DNA from: Erysipelothrix amsterdamensis
GTDB lineage: Bacteria; Bacillota_I; Bacilli_A; Erysipelotrichales; Erysipelotrichaceae
NCBI RefSeq assembly: GCF_940143175.1
Contig: NZ_OW659496.1
Coordinates: forward strand, 620,001-684,000
Length of the DNA: 64,000 bases
Direction of reading: 5' to 3'
Shown here: positions 27,694-35,940 of the stretch, piece after piece
Layout: each line of letters opens with the position of its first letter
Numbering within the stretch: the first letter of the stretch is position 1
Notes under the pieces: generated by a model
The model's database searches: none
The model's input: only the letters and a program-made list of their open reading frames with translations
Told to the model about the DNA's origin: nothing
Made by a program: the position numbers and the translations under genes

Positions 27694-27836
27694 TTGATAG
27701 ATTTCTTCAAGGTTTTAACGGAGATACTTGTTTTAATTTTCATAACAAGATAATAAATTTGTATGATTCATAATAAAGAAGGGTGTATACCGGCTATAAA
27801 TCTCGAAGCATCTAAGCGTTTGTGATTCAAATTCGA

Positions 27837-28436
27837 TTAATTTGGTAAATTTTCCAGCGCGTAATTAGCTTGTTCTTCGGTGAAGTTTTCTCCATGTTCT
27901 GATACGAGTTGTTCCCAAATAGAATCACGAGACATGCTCATTCGAGATTGATAAGTTTTTGCTTTCTCCAGAGCATTTTTATTATAATCTGCTTTGATAT
28001 TCTCAATGGCATATTGTGCTGCCTCTTCTGGGAAATTTTCTCCATACTCTGAGACTAATTGATCATAAACACCGCGTTCTGACATATACATTCGTTCCGC
28101 ATATTGTTGTCCTTTGATCAAAGCATTTTTATACTCAATCGGTACAGATTCTTTCTCTTTAACTGGCTCAGTTTTTGTTGTTTCTTCTTTTGATTCTTCT
28201 TTTGTTTCATCCTTTATATCTTTTTGTGTTTCTTTTGTTGGTTGTGCTACGGTTTCTTTATCTTTGGTACTTTCAGGTGTAGTTGAATTCGCCATGGCAA
28301 TTCCAAACAACACGATTGAAGTTATTACGATGAACAAAGGTCTTTTTTTACTTGATTTCTTAATCAATGAGATAATAAGTAGAATAATTCCCACAGTAAA
28401 TCCAAGAATTCCAAGTGTACCAAATAATGCTTCCAT
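27837..28436 (-). CDS. membrane protein with two Ltp-type repeats
   Basis: 199 residues. Two N-terminal membrane helices (about 5-24 and 32-49), a Lys/Glu/Thr-rich spacer (50-98), then two copies of a helix-rich repeat of about 43 residues: KGQQYAERMYMSERGVYDQL...YGENFPEEAAQYAIENI and KAKTYQSRMSMSRDSIWEQL...HGENFTEEQANYALENL. This matches the Ltp (PF07553) domain, known from a Streptococcus prophage lipoprotein that blocks phage DNA injection and from other cell-surface proteins. AAGGAGG lies 10 bp before the ATG. A phage-exclusion role is possible, but the domain is also common in non-phage surface proteins. Confidence 0.75.
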   Translation of the reverse strand: MEALFGTLGILGFTVGIILLIISLIKKSSKKRPLFIVITSIVLFGIAMANSTTPESTKDKETVAQPTKETQKDIKDETKEESKEETTKTEPVKEKESVPIEYKNALIKGQQYAERMYMSERGVYDQLVSEYGENFPEEAAQYAIENIKADYNKNALEKAKTYQSRMSMSRDSIWEQLVSEHGENFTEEQANYALENLPN

Positions 28437-28870
28437 AAATGTAATGCCTCCTTAGTTTTCAATATATTATTTTTCACTGTAATGAAAAAAGGAACTTTTT
28501 GTATTACATGCTCATAGATAACCGGTGTAATTTAAAGTAGTATTGAGTTCATGGAAAAGATAGACCATGAACCAGATGATTAAGTCAAAATAATATTTAA
28601 TAAATCTCACGTGTTTTTTTTATTTATAGAAGATTGTGAGAAAAATCATCTTGAAATCCATCCCTTCTTATACTCATGATACTATAGGGTGCTTTGAGGG
28701 TCAATTGAAGTGGTTGTTACGTTTAAATGGTTTCAAATATATTTTTCTTCTTTGATTTTTAGAATAGAATCCGTAGAATAATTTTATTATTATATTATTG
28801 CTATTGAAAAAGACATAAGATTTTTATTTGGATTAATAGGCTTGTAGGCCTTTTGTAGGCTATAAAACAA
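28437..28870. other. AT-rich intergenic region without recognisable gene
   Basis: About 430 bp between the Ltp-domain gene and the tRNA-Trp terminator. Only very short reading frames are present, without ribosome-binding sites. It probably holds the promoter of the minus-strand Ltp gene; I see no repeats or riboswitch. Confidence 0.6.
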
Positions 28871-28894
28871 GAGAAAAACCACTCGAAAGTGGTT
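28871..28894 (-). terminator. terminator of tRNA-Trp
   Basis: On the minus strand AACCACT-TTCG-AGTGGTT is followed by TTTTCTC, 14 bp after the tRNA 3' end. Confidence 0.75.
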
Positions 28895-28907
28895 GTATTT
28901 ATATAAT

Positions 28908-28981
28908 TGGCAGGGGTAGCAGGACTCGAACCCACATTAACGGTTTTGGAGACCGTTGCTCTACCATTGAACTATACCCCT
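28908..28981 (-). tRNA. tRNA-Trp (anticodon CCA)
   Basis: Minus-strand 74-base cloverleaf including encoded CCA: acceptor AGGGGTA/TACCCCT, D arm with AATGGTAGAG, anticodon loop CTCCAAA with CCA, and T arm GGGTTCGAGTCC. Solitary gene with its own terminator. Confidence 0.96.
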
Positions 28982-29087
28982 AAAAGGCTTTGCAAGACGT
29001 TATTTAACTGACTGCCAACAAATAATACCATAGTCGTATATCAATATCAATAGGTATTTGATATAATATTTCTTGAGGTGTTAAATT

Positions 29088-29594
29088 ATGAAAACTATAA
29101 TGGATGAAAGTGCAATTAATCGTTCGCTCATTCGAATGACGCACGAAATTATTGAGAAGAATAAGGGGCTCGATAAAGTTGTATTGTTAGGAATTGAAAC
29201 ACGTGGTGCAACACTTGCATTTCGTATGGCAAAACTTATGTATCAATTCGAAAATATTAAAGTTCCAGTAGCATCACTTGATATCAGTTACTGGCGTGAT
29301 GACGTGAAAGCATCCGATCAAGCATTCCGCTTACCAATCAGTGTTCAAGATCGTGTTGTGGTGATTGTAGATGATGTGCTCTTTAAAGGTCGTACGGTTC
29401 GTGCGGCGTTGGATGGTATTATCTATAACGGTAGACCTGAACGCGTACAGTTAGCAGTTTTGGTTGATCGTGGTCATCGTGAACTGCCAATTCGTGCAGA
29501 TATTGTTGGTAAGAATATTCCAACATCACTCAATGAAACCGTAAAAGTAAAACTTCGTGAAGATGATTCAGAAGAATGTGTGGTCCTTTATTAA
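29088..29594 (+). CDS. pyrR: bifunctional pyr operon regulator / uracil phosphoribosyltransferase
   Basis: 168 residues. The PRPP-binding motif VVIVDDVLFKGRTVRAALD, LLGIETRGATLA, and the C-terminal block LVDRGHRELPIRADIVGKN are diagnostic of PyrR. This protein binds pyr mRNA in a UMP-dependent way to attenuate transcription and has weak UPRTase activity. RBS TTGAGGTG. No pyrimidine gene or PyrR-binding leader is nearby: a terminator follows directly and then a glycosyltransferase gene. The target must lie elsewhere, or the protein acts mainly as a UPRTase. Confidence 0.93.
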   Translation: MKTIMDESAINRSLIRMTHEIIEKNKGLDKVVLLGIETRGATLAFRMAKLMYQFENIKVPVASLDISYWRDDVKASDQAFRLPISVQDRVVVIVDDVLFKGRTVRAALDGIIYNGRPERVQLAVLVDRGHRELPIRADIVGKNIPTSLNETVKVKLREDDSEECVVLY

Positions 29595-29597
29595 CGA

Positions 29598-29625
29598 ACA
29601 CCCCATTTTCGGGGTGTCTTTTTTT
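29598..29625 (+). terminator. terminator after pyrR
   Basis: Stem ACACCCC/GGGGTGT with a 6-base loop followed by CTTTTTTT. Confidence 0.9.
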
Positions 29626-29690
29626 GATATTTTCTCTAAATTAGATTATTATTAATACAGTGAATTTAAATGCCAAAGGAGGCATTCTCA

Positions 29691-31667
29691 ATGAGAATTG
29701 GTTTATTTACAGATACTTATACACCGGATATAAATGGTGTAGTAACGTCAATAGTTACTTTAAAAAATGCGTTAGAAGCGCAAGGACATAATGTTTTTGT
29801 GATTACAAACCAACCGTCAATTTTAAGCACGACTTATGAAGATGGCGTATTACGACTTCCAGGTTTAGAATTGAAATTTTTGTATGGCTATGTTATGAGT
29901 AGTCCATTACACATTCAAGCGATGAGTGTTATTGAAGAGATGGATTTGGATGTGCTGCATGTTCATTCAGAATTTGGTGTTGGGATGTTTGCGCGACTTG
30001 TCGCGAAAAACCTACACCTACCTCTAGTTTCAACGTATCATACAACCTATGAGGACTATACTCATTATGTAAATTTATTAGGACTTAAGTCCGTTGATCA
30101 ACTATCCAAAAAAGCAATTGCGAAGATGAGTCGTATGTTTACAAAACAGGCTCAAGTGATTATTTCGCCGTCGGATAAAACGAAGAAAATGTTGTTGGGT
30201 TATGATATACGTAAAGAGATTGCTGTAATCCCTACAGGATTAGATCTAACGCGGTTTGCGACCCGGAATGAAGAACGGATTCAAGAAATTCGTGTGTCAT
30301 ACCATTTAGGTTCGCAGCCAACATTTGTATATATTGGTCGACTTGCTAAGGAAAAGAGTATCGATGTTGTTATTGATGCTTTCGCTGCACTTTTAAAGAG
30401 GAATGTAGAAGCGAAACTCTTAATTGTTGGTGGTGGACCTTCTGATAAGGATCTTTTACATCAAGCTCAAAAAATCGGGATTCAAGATTCTGTCATTTTT
30501 GTAGGACCTGTTGATGCAAATGATGTTGTGAATTTCTATCATGTTTCAGATGCGTTTATTTCAGCCTCGTTAACAGAAACACAAGGCTTGACGTATATTG
30601 AAGCATTAGCCTGTGGCTTATGTGTGTTTGCACGTCCCGATAAACCGCTTGAGGGTATTATTGTAGATGGTGAGACGGGGTATTTATTCGAATCATCAGA
30701 AGAGTTTGCGGATAAAGCGCAACATCTTCTACAATCAGACAAAGACCTTTTAGAACAATTTAAATCCAATGCACTTCAAAAAGCATCGACCTTTGATAGT
30801 TCGAAATTTGCAGATAGTGTATTGACAGTATACCAACGTGCCATTGATACATACTTTGGACGTTATGTTGTTACGGGAATAGAACGTGTTGGAGAAGAAG
30901 TATTTATTGATTTTGAATCGAAAGATAGTGATGAACGCATGGTGATTGATCAGTATGTGTTTGATCGGAGAGGAATTGAGGTGGGTCGCGAATTGTCACG
31001 AAACGAGCTAAATGAAATTGAGGATGATCAAGCCATCTATGAAGCATACCAGTTAGCGTTATCGCGAATTGGGATTAAAGATTATACCTCATTTGAAATG
31101 TCGGAATACTTGCATAAGAAACTTGAGTTAACGCAAGAGCAAGTTGATATTGTCATTGAATTACTTAAGCGTCGTCGTTTTATTGATGATGATCGTTACT
31201 TTAGAGATAAAGTGGATTATCACCGTGAGCAAATGCGTGGGAATCAACGTATCGTTGAGGACTTGCGCAAACGTGGATTTGAAGCAGATCGTATTTTATC
31301 TGCATTAGAAGATGAAGACTATGATGACTATACTGAGCGGGGTGTTCGACGTGCTGAAACGTTTATGAAGACATTGCGTGATGGTTCAAGTCGTCAACGC
31401 GAGTCGAAATTGCGTCAGCATCTCCAACGACAAGGTTATGGTTTTGAAGTGATTAACGATATTGTGGGTCGCTTGATTAAAGATGAATTTGATGAGACCG
31501 ATGAATTTGAAAGTCTTAAAAAAGTTATGGAAAAAAGCACTGCACGTTATGCTCGTAAATATGATGCGCGTGAAACACGAAATCGTGTTGTACGACATGC
31601 ATTATCACGTGGTTACGATTACGATATGATTGCACGTGTTCTGGAGGAGTATGAAAATGAAGATTAA
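29691..31667 (+). CDS. GT4 glycosyltransferase fused to RecX
   Basis: A single 658-residue frame. Residues 1-385 are a GT-B family 4 glycosyltransferase: FTDTYTPDINGVVTS, HVHSEFGVGMFARLVAK, STYHTTYEDYTHYV, VYIGRLAKEKSID and the E-X7-E site in TETQGLTYIEALACG. It resembles the 1,2-diacylglycerol glucosyltransferases that make glycolipid anchors. From about residue 391 the chain is a complete RecX: an N-terminal beta-rich part (YVVTGIERVGEEVFIDF), then three-helix repeats such as KRRRFIDDDRYFRD and IVEDLRKRGFEADRI. RecX binds RecA filaments and inhibits RecA. AAGGAGG at 29674-29680 selects the ATG at 29691 over 29670. It is coupled to yhaM by an 11-bp overlap. Confidence 0.9.
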   Translation: MRIGLFTDTYTPDINGVVTSIVTLKNALEAQGHNVFVITNQPSILSTTYEDGVLRLPGLELKFLYGYVMSSPLHIQAMSVIEEMDLDVLHVHSEFGVGMFARLVAKNLHLPLVSTYHTTYEDYTHYVNLLGLKSVDQLSKKAIAKMSRMFTKQAQVIISPSDKTKKMLLGYDIRKEIAVIPTGLDLTRFATRNEERIQEIRVSYHLGSQPTFVYIGRLAKEKSIDVVIDAFAALLKRNVEAKLLIVGGGPSDKDLLHQAQKIGIQDSVIFVGPVDANDVVNFYHVSDAFISASLTETQGLTYIEALACGLCVFARPDKPLEGIIVDGETGYLFESSEEFADKAQHLLQSDKDLLEQFKSNALQKASTFDSSKFADSVLTVYQRAIDTYFGRYVVTGIERVGEEVFIDFESKDSDERMVIDQYVFDRRGIEVGRELSRNELNEIEDDQAIYEAYQLALSRIGIKDYTSFEMSEYLHKKLELTQEQVDIVIELLKRRRFIDDDRYFRDKVDYHREQMRGNQRIVEDLRKRGFEADRILSALEDEDYDDYTERGVRRAETFMKTLRDGSSRQRESKLRQHLQRQGYGFEVINDIVGRLIKDEFDETDEFESLKKVMEKSTARYARKYDARETRNRVVRHALSRGYDYDMIARVLEEYENED

Positions 31668-32595
31668 AGAATTTGAAGCCGGTCAAAAAAACACAGTACC
31701 GTTGTTGATTTCACGTTATACAAAAGGGGTAACTCAAAATGGTGCACCTTATATGTCAATTACGTTACAAGATGATACCGGTGAGATTGAAGGAAAGATA
31801 TGGGATGTTAAGCCAGAACAAGAATTGTTGATTCAAGTGGGTTTAATTGGTGTGGTACATTGTGATGTTTTACAATACCGTCAAAGTTTGCAGTTGCGAA
31901 TTCATAATATCGAAATTAAAGAACAATCAGAGTATGTATTAAGTGATTTCGTGAATGCGTCGAAATACGATATTGAATTTTTGAAAGAACAAATTAATGG
32001 GTTTAAAGATCAAATTGAAGATCCAATTATTAAAGAACTTGTTGAAGCATCTTTAGTGGATTGTGGTGAACAATTCTACCAATATCCTGCTGCAACACGG
32101 AATCATCATGATTTTGTTGGGGGCCTTGCAACGCATGTATTTGGGATGTGTCAACTTGCTAACAGCATTTGTGACTTGTATCCAATCTATAATCGGGATT
32201 TATTACTTGGAGGCGTTATTCTTCATGATATGGGTAAAATTGAGGAATACACGGCAGCAATGTTAAGTGAGTATAGTGCAAAAGGGAAATTGCTAGGGCA
32301 TATTTCGATTGAACATTCTAATTTTGTAGAGGTAGCTACGCGTCTTGGTCATCAAGATACGGAACAAGTGTTATTATTACGTCATATGATTCTATCGCAT
32401 CACGGTAAATTGGAATACGGATCACCGGTCTTACCGATGATCAAAGAAGCTGAGATGCTAACGTTTATTGATAACATTGATGCACGTACGAATATGTTTG
32501 AAAAGTTCTATGATGATCTTGAAGAGGGCGAATTTAGTACACGTATGTTTGCTCTTGATAATCGAAATTTCTATAAAGCAAAGGGTGTCAAGTAA
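31657..32595 (+). CDS. yhaM: 3'-5' exoribonuclease YhaM
   Basis: 312 residues. The N-terminal OB-fold nucleic-acid-binding domain (about 10-95; YMSITLQDDTGEIEGKIWD) is followed by an HD phosphohydrolase domain (about 140-280) with RNHHDFVGGLATHV, ILHDMGKIEEY and ILSHHGKLEYGSP. This is the YhaM/CbfA architecture: a Mn-dependent 3' exonuclease that trims short single-stranded tails. The ATG at 31657, 9 bp from GGAGG, is preferred over 31651. The gene overlaps the preceding fusion gene. An inverted repeat at its stop overlaps the rpsP promoter. Confidence 0.92.
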   Translation: MKIKEFEAGQKNTVPLLISRYTKGVTQNGAPYMSITLQDDTGEIEGKIWDVKPEQELLIQVGLIGVVHCDVLQYRQSLQLRIHNIEIKEQSEYVLSDFVNASKYDIEFLKEQINGFKDQIEDPIIKELVEASLVDCGEQFYQYPAATRNHHDFVGGLATHVFGMCQLANSICDLYPIYNRDLLLGGVILHDMGKIEEYTAAMLSEYSAKGKLLGHISIEHSNFVEVATRLGHQDTEQVLLLRHMILSHHGKLEYGSPVLPMIKEAEMLTFIDNIDARTNMFEKFYDDLEEGEFSTRMFALDNRNFYKAKGVK

Positions 32596-32609
32596 AAACA
32601 CTTGACACC
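32584..32609. promoter_or_regulatory. 10-bp perfect inverted repeat at yhaM stop and rpsP -35
   Basis: GGTGTCAAGT-aaaaac-ACTTGACACC. The right arm contains the TTGACA -35 of the rpsP promoter. No T run follows, so it is either a weak terminator for yhaM or an operator that could hinder polymerase at rpsP. Confidence 0.6.
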
Positions 32610-32629
32610 ACTTCCTGTTATGATATACT
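32602..32629 (+). promoter_or_regulatory. promoter of rpsP-khpA-rimM-trmD
   Basis: TTGACA (32602-32607), 16-base spacer, TATACT (32624-32629), about 49 bp before the rpsP start. Confidence 0.8.
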
Positions 32630-32677
32630 TAACAAGGAAATTAACAATTACGTTAAAATTATTAGGAGGCTATACAC

Positions 32678-32950
32678 ATGGCAGTTAAATTACGTTTAAG
32701 AAGAATGGGTTCAAAACAAAAACCTTCATACCGAATCGTTGCAGCAGATTCACGCGCACCTCGTGATGGACGTTTCATCGAAATCGTTGGATATTATGAT
32801 CCAACAACTTCACCAGCTGAAGTTAAAGTTGATGCAGAAAAAGCACTAAAATGGTTATCAGTTGGAGCTCAACCATCAGACACAGTTCGTAGTATTCTTT
32901 CAAAAGAAGGAATCATGACTCGTTTCCACGAATCTAAATTAGCGAAATAA
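32678..32950 (+). CDS. rpsP: 30S ribosomal protein S16
   Basis: 90 residues, full length. [20 protein letters not shown] and the [13 protein letters not shown] segment are the S16 signature. S16 assembles early in the 30S 5' domain. RBS TTAGGAGG. First gene of the conserved rpsP-khpA-rimM-trmD unit, with its own consensus promoter. Confidence 0.98.
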   Translation: MAVKLRLRRMGSKQKPSYRIVAADSRAPRDGRFIEIVGYYDPTTSPAEVKVDAEKALKWLSVGAQPSDTVRSILSKEGIMTRFHESKLAK

Positions 32951-32952
32951 TC

Positions 32953-33201
32953 ATGAAACCGGTTGAAGATATTCTTTATGATTTAGTTCTTCCACTTGTG
33001 GAGGAAGAAAAGAGTTTGAGTGTCAAAAGGTTACCGAGCTTAGATGAAAATGAAATTATACTTGCGATTTATGCGGATAGCGCAGACATTGCTCGTTTAA
33101 TTGGTCGACAAGGGACGATGGCACATGCGATTCGTCAAACAATGGCAATTGGTTCACGTGTCCTTGATCAACGTATTTCAATTAAATTTGAATCATATTA
33201 A
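32953..33201 (+). CDS. khpA: KH-domain RNA-binding protein KhpA (YlqC)
   Basis: 82 residues, a single KH domain with the GxxG loop in IGRQGTMAHAIR. It begins 2 bp after rpsP, the standard khpA location. With KhpB (Jag) it forms an RNA-binding complex linked to cell elongation and division in streptococci. No separate ribosome-binding site is obvious, so translation is probably coupled to rpsP. A terminator-like hairpin follows directly. Confidence 0.9.
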   Translation: MKPVEDILYDLVLPLVEEEKSLSVKRLPSLDENEIILAIYADSADIARLIGRQGTMAHAIRQTMAIGSRVLDQRISIKFESY

Positions 33202-33226
33202 GGATGTAGCAATACATCCTTTTTTT
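33201..33226 (+). terminator. internal terminator/attenuator between khpA and rimM
   Basis: AGGATGT/ACATCCT stem, 6-base loop and six T, immediately followed by the GGAGG of rimM. It probably reduces rimM-trmD expression relative to rpsP. Confidence 0.8.
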
Positions 33227-33235
33227 GGAGGTTAT

Positions 33236-33733
33236 ATGGAACATATTATTATTGGTATTATACAAAAACCCTTTGGTATTAAGGGTGAATTAAAAGTTGC
33301 ACCTAAAACAGACTTTGTGGAAGATCGTTTTGCACCAGGTCAACGAGTTCATTTCAAATTAGGTGGTAAAACTACGGATTATGTTATCGAGTCATTCCGC
33401 CGTCATCACGGATCGATTCTGATTAAATTTGAAGGATTAAATTCGCTTAATGATGTTGAGTTTTTCCATAAAGGGGAGATATCGATTGATCGCGAATCAC
33501 AACACGAACTTCCAGAAGATCAATATTATTTTATTGATTTAGAAGGTTGTACTGTGTTCTCAGAGGGTGTTGAATTGGGTGTTGTGTCTGAGATTATGGA
33601 GACACCAGCTCATCCTGTATTGCGTATTAAAGCTGAAGAACGCGATATTTTGGTGCCTTTTGTCGAACGTTTTATTCAAGATGTTGATACCAAATCAAAG
33701 CGTATTGATATTAACTGGATGGAGGGGCTCTAA
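33236..33733 (+). CDS. rimM: 16S rRNA processing protein RimM
   Basis: 165 residues. IIIGIIQKPFGIKGELKV at the start is the RimM signature; the C-terminal PRC-barrel contains LPEDQYYFIDLEGC and HPVLRI with ILVPFVERFI. It helps 30S head maturation and binds S19. The ATG at 33236 behind TTGGAGG is used rather than an upstream start that would run through khpA and the terminator. The stop overlaps trmD by 1 bp. Confidence 0.95.
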   Translation: MEHIIIGIIQKPFGIKGELKVAPKTDFVEDRFAPGQRVHFKLGGKTTDYVIESFRRHHGSILIKFEGLNSLNDVEFFHKGEISIDRESQHELPEDQYYFIDLEGCTVFSEGVELGVVSEIMETPAHPVLRIKAEERDILVPFVERFIQDVDTKSKRIDINWMEGL

Positions 33734-34455
33734 TGCGCGTAAGTATTTTAACCCTTTTCCCATCAATGTTTACAGGTTTTGTAGAGTCATCCATTATTAG
33801 TAAAGCAATTGAACGTGATTTGATTCAAGTTGATGTTGTAGATATGCGTGATTTTACAGAAGATAAACACAACCGTGTTGATGATTATCCTTACGGTGGT
33901 GGGGCCGGTTTGGTGTTAATGTGTCAACCGGTTATTGATGCGATTGAAGCGACTCGTACAGAAGGGTCACTTGTTATTATGCTAACCCCACAAGGGAAGA
34001 CTTTGAAACAATCTTTAGCGTATGATCTAAGTAAAGAGAGTCATATAATTTTGGTTTGTGGTCATTATGAGGGCTTTGATGAACGAATTCGAAGTTATGT
34101 CGATATGGAAATGTCTATCGGTGATTATGTTCTTACGGGTGGTGAAACGGCTGCGATGGTTATTGCGGATTCTGTGATACGTCTTGTCGATGGTGTTATT
34201 ACCAAAGAATCCCATGAAGATGATTCATTTAGTGATGGTTTATTAGAATATCCACATTACACACGTCCACGCTCTTATAAAGGACAAGATGTTCCTGAAG
34301 TTCTTATGAGTGGTCATCATGCGAATATTGAAACGTATCGTTTAAAAGAGTCGTTAAGAAAGACTTATCGTGTACGTCCAGATCTTTTGGAAGCGAGAAA
34401 CCTTAGCCCAAAAGAAGCAAAATTACTTCAAGAAGTTGTTGAAGAGGAAAACTAA
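33733..34455 (+). CDS. trmD: tRNA (guanine37-N1)-methyltransferase TrmD
   Basis: 240 residues. SPOUT-class enzyme making m1G37 to prevent frameshifting. Motifs VSILTLFPSMF, DDYPYGGGAGLVL, the trefoil-knot SAM site LVCGHYEGFDERI and IGDYVLTGGE, and the C-terminal HYTRPRSY. It overlaps rimM by 1 bp, so the two are coupled, and ends in a strong terminator. Confidence 0.97.
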   Translation: MRVSILTLFPSMFTGFVESSIISKAIERDLIQVDVVDMRDFTEDKHNRVDDYPYGGGAGLVLMCQPVIDAIEATRTEGSLVIMLTPQGKTLKQSLAYDLSKESHIILVCGHYEGFDERIRSYVDMEMSIGDYVLTGGETAAMVIADSVIRLVDGVITKESHEDDSFSDGLLEYPHYTRPRSYKGQDVPEVLMSGHHANIETYRLKESLRKTYRVRPDLLEARNLSPKEAKLLQEVVEEEN

Positions 34456-34487
34456 AAAAAGAACCTTTTTCGAAAGGTTCTTTTTTT
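34455..34487. terminator. bidirectional terminator after trmD and dacF
   Basis: AAAGAACCTTT/AAAGGTTCTTT with a loop and flanking A and T tracts, between converging genes. Confidence 0.92.
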
Positions 34488-35790
34488 AGTCTTTACGGGA
34501 TCGTCGATCCAATTTTTTAAGGTAGTATTTATGGTCTCGATAATCTTTCCATTGGCGATAGATTAAATAGACAACGCCTAAAATCCCTAAGCCAACAGCA
34601 AGTATAAATCCAATGATTTTTGAAGCTTCAAAAGCTACTTTAAGATATGAAAGTTTGATAATTTCATTATTAATAACTTCTTTTTCAAGCAATTGCTTTC
34701 CTTTGTAATTGAAGCGAACTTCACCCATTTTGAAATCTTTTGGTAAGGGTGCTTCAAATTCTTTCTGACTGGAAATAAACTCAATCTTGATATCTTTAGG
34801 ATCATAATCTTTCGGTAGGTAACTCATAATATCGTTTTTAAACCAAATTTCAAAATCAGTTCGTCCGTGTTTGATGGGTATGGTTTGAATTGTAGTGTTT
34901 TTATACAGTAAAGGCACATATTGGTAGTTTTCGATTACGTGTTGGTAGACAGTTCCGTGATCAATAACTTGAGTATACAGACGGTTTTCAAAGGGTGCAT
35001 TGGTTGAGATGAATATATAGGACTGTGAAGCATCTTCCGCAACACTTGAAAGTGCACGCTCTGCTAGATCAGTCGTTCCGGATTTGGCACCTTTAATCAT
35101 GGTATAACCCTTTTGATGTGCGACGCTAAGGGATTCGTTTGTAAGTTCGATACCATTTGGATGAGATGGTGTTGAGGACGTGAGGTAAGTCTCTGTTTTA
35201 TAGATGGATTCAAATGTTGGATTTTCTAATGCGTACCTTAGAAGTAAAGCAAGATCATCAAGTGTTGTAAGGTGTTTAGGGTCATCCAGTCCACTTGTAT
35301 TGACAAAGTGTGAGTTTTTCATACCAATGCGTTGGGCGAGTCGATTCATTTTAACTACAAGTTTTTCGGGATCCTGTGTAAGGTAGGATGATATTGCACG
35401 CGTTGCATCAGCACCTGAGGGTAACATGATTCCATGAAGTAAATCGTTCAGTGTTACTTGGTCACCTTCTTGAAATCCTGCTACTGAAGCGATTGGGTCT
35501 AAGCCTTCAAATACTTCGGGAGGGATTGTATAAAGTGTGTCAAGTGATGTCTCACCTAAAGCTTCAATCGCGGTAATTACGGTGAGTACCTTTGTGATGG
35601 AAGCGGGGTGGATTGATGCGTCATGATTTTTTTCGGCTAGAGTTTGACCTGTTTTAGGGTCAACGAGAATATAGTTCTGACTTTGTAAGTCTAAATCATA
35701 GATGGGAATTAGGTCATGATTTCCATCAGCTTTGATGGGTAATAACGTAGCGGTTAAGAGTAAAAATGTTAGGACAATTTTTTGTTTCAT
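34486..35790 (-). CDS. D-alanyl-D-alanine carboxypeptidase (DacF-type PBP)
   Basis: 434 residues. Signal peptide (1-22), a peptidase S11 domain with SITK (SxxK), the second motif as SGA in LPSGADAT, and KSG in GAKSGTTD. A beta-rich domain and a C-terminal membrane anchor with a basic tail (about 390-434) follow. It trims the terminal D-Ala of the pentapeptide outside the membrane, limiting crosslinking. SGA instead of SGN is seen in active family members and is not treated as a defect. RBS TTGAGGT. It is monocistronic. Confidence 0.92.
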   Translation of the reverse strand: MKQKIVLTFLLLTATLLPIKADGNHDLIPIYDLDLQSQNYILVDPKTGQTLAEKNHDASIHPASITKVLTVITAIEALGETSLDTLYTIPPEVFEGLDPIASVAGFQEGDQVTLNDLLHGIMLPSGADATRAISSYLTQDPEKLVVKMNRLAQRIGMKNSHFVNTSGLDDPKHLTTLDDLALLLRYALENPTFESIYKTETYLTSSTPSHPNGIELTNESLSVAHQKGYTMIKGAKSGTTDLAERALSSVAEDASQSYIFISTNAPFENRLYTQVIDHGTVYQHVIENYQYVPLLYKNTTIQTIPIKHGRTDFEIWFKNDIMSYLPKDYDPKDIKIEFISSQKEFEAPLPKDFKMGEVRFNYKGKQLLEKEVINNEIIKLSYLKVAFEASKIIGFILAVGLGILGVVYLIYRQWKDYRDHKYYLKKLDRRSRKD

Positions 35791-35940
35791 AATAATACCT
35801 CAATATAAGTTTAATTAATCATACGATAAATTAACAAGGAATGGGTAAAAAACAACTGAAATTATAAATGGCAGATGATTCATACCTTGAATTTAGAAGT
35901 TCTATGATAAAATAACACTAGAAGAGAAAAGAGGTCTATC

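Larger units (their letters stand above)
27455..27836. other. gene-poor stretch with two hairpins and a possible microORF
   Basis: 382 bp hold two hairpins: AAGACTC...GAGTCTT (27489-27520) and the terminator at 27664-27693. Between them is a possible 18-codon ORF. The rest is AT-rich without recognisable signals. Confidence 0.5.

Noticed and set aside
28437-28870. Possible genomic island at the tRNA-Trp gene
   Set aside because: No integrase, no repeated tRNA 3' end and no mobile genes on either side; only an AT-rich gap.
30800-30900. Frameshift or assembly join between glycosyltransferase and recX
   Set aside because: The reading frame continues through the junction without a stop, new ribosome-binding site or change in base composition, so a true fusion is the simpler reading. 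Comparison with other strains is still advised.
34486-35790. DacF with SGA instead of SGN taken as a lost active site
   Set aside because: SGA at the second motif occurs in apparently active S11 family members, and the SxxK and KSG motifs are intact.
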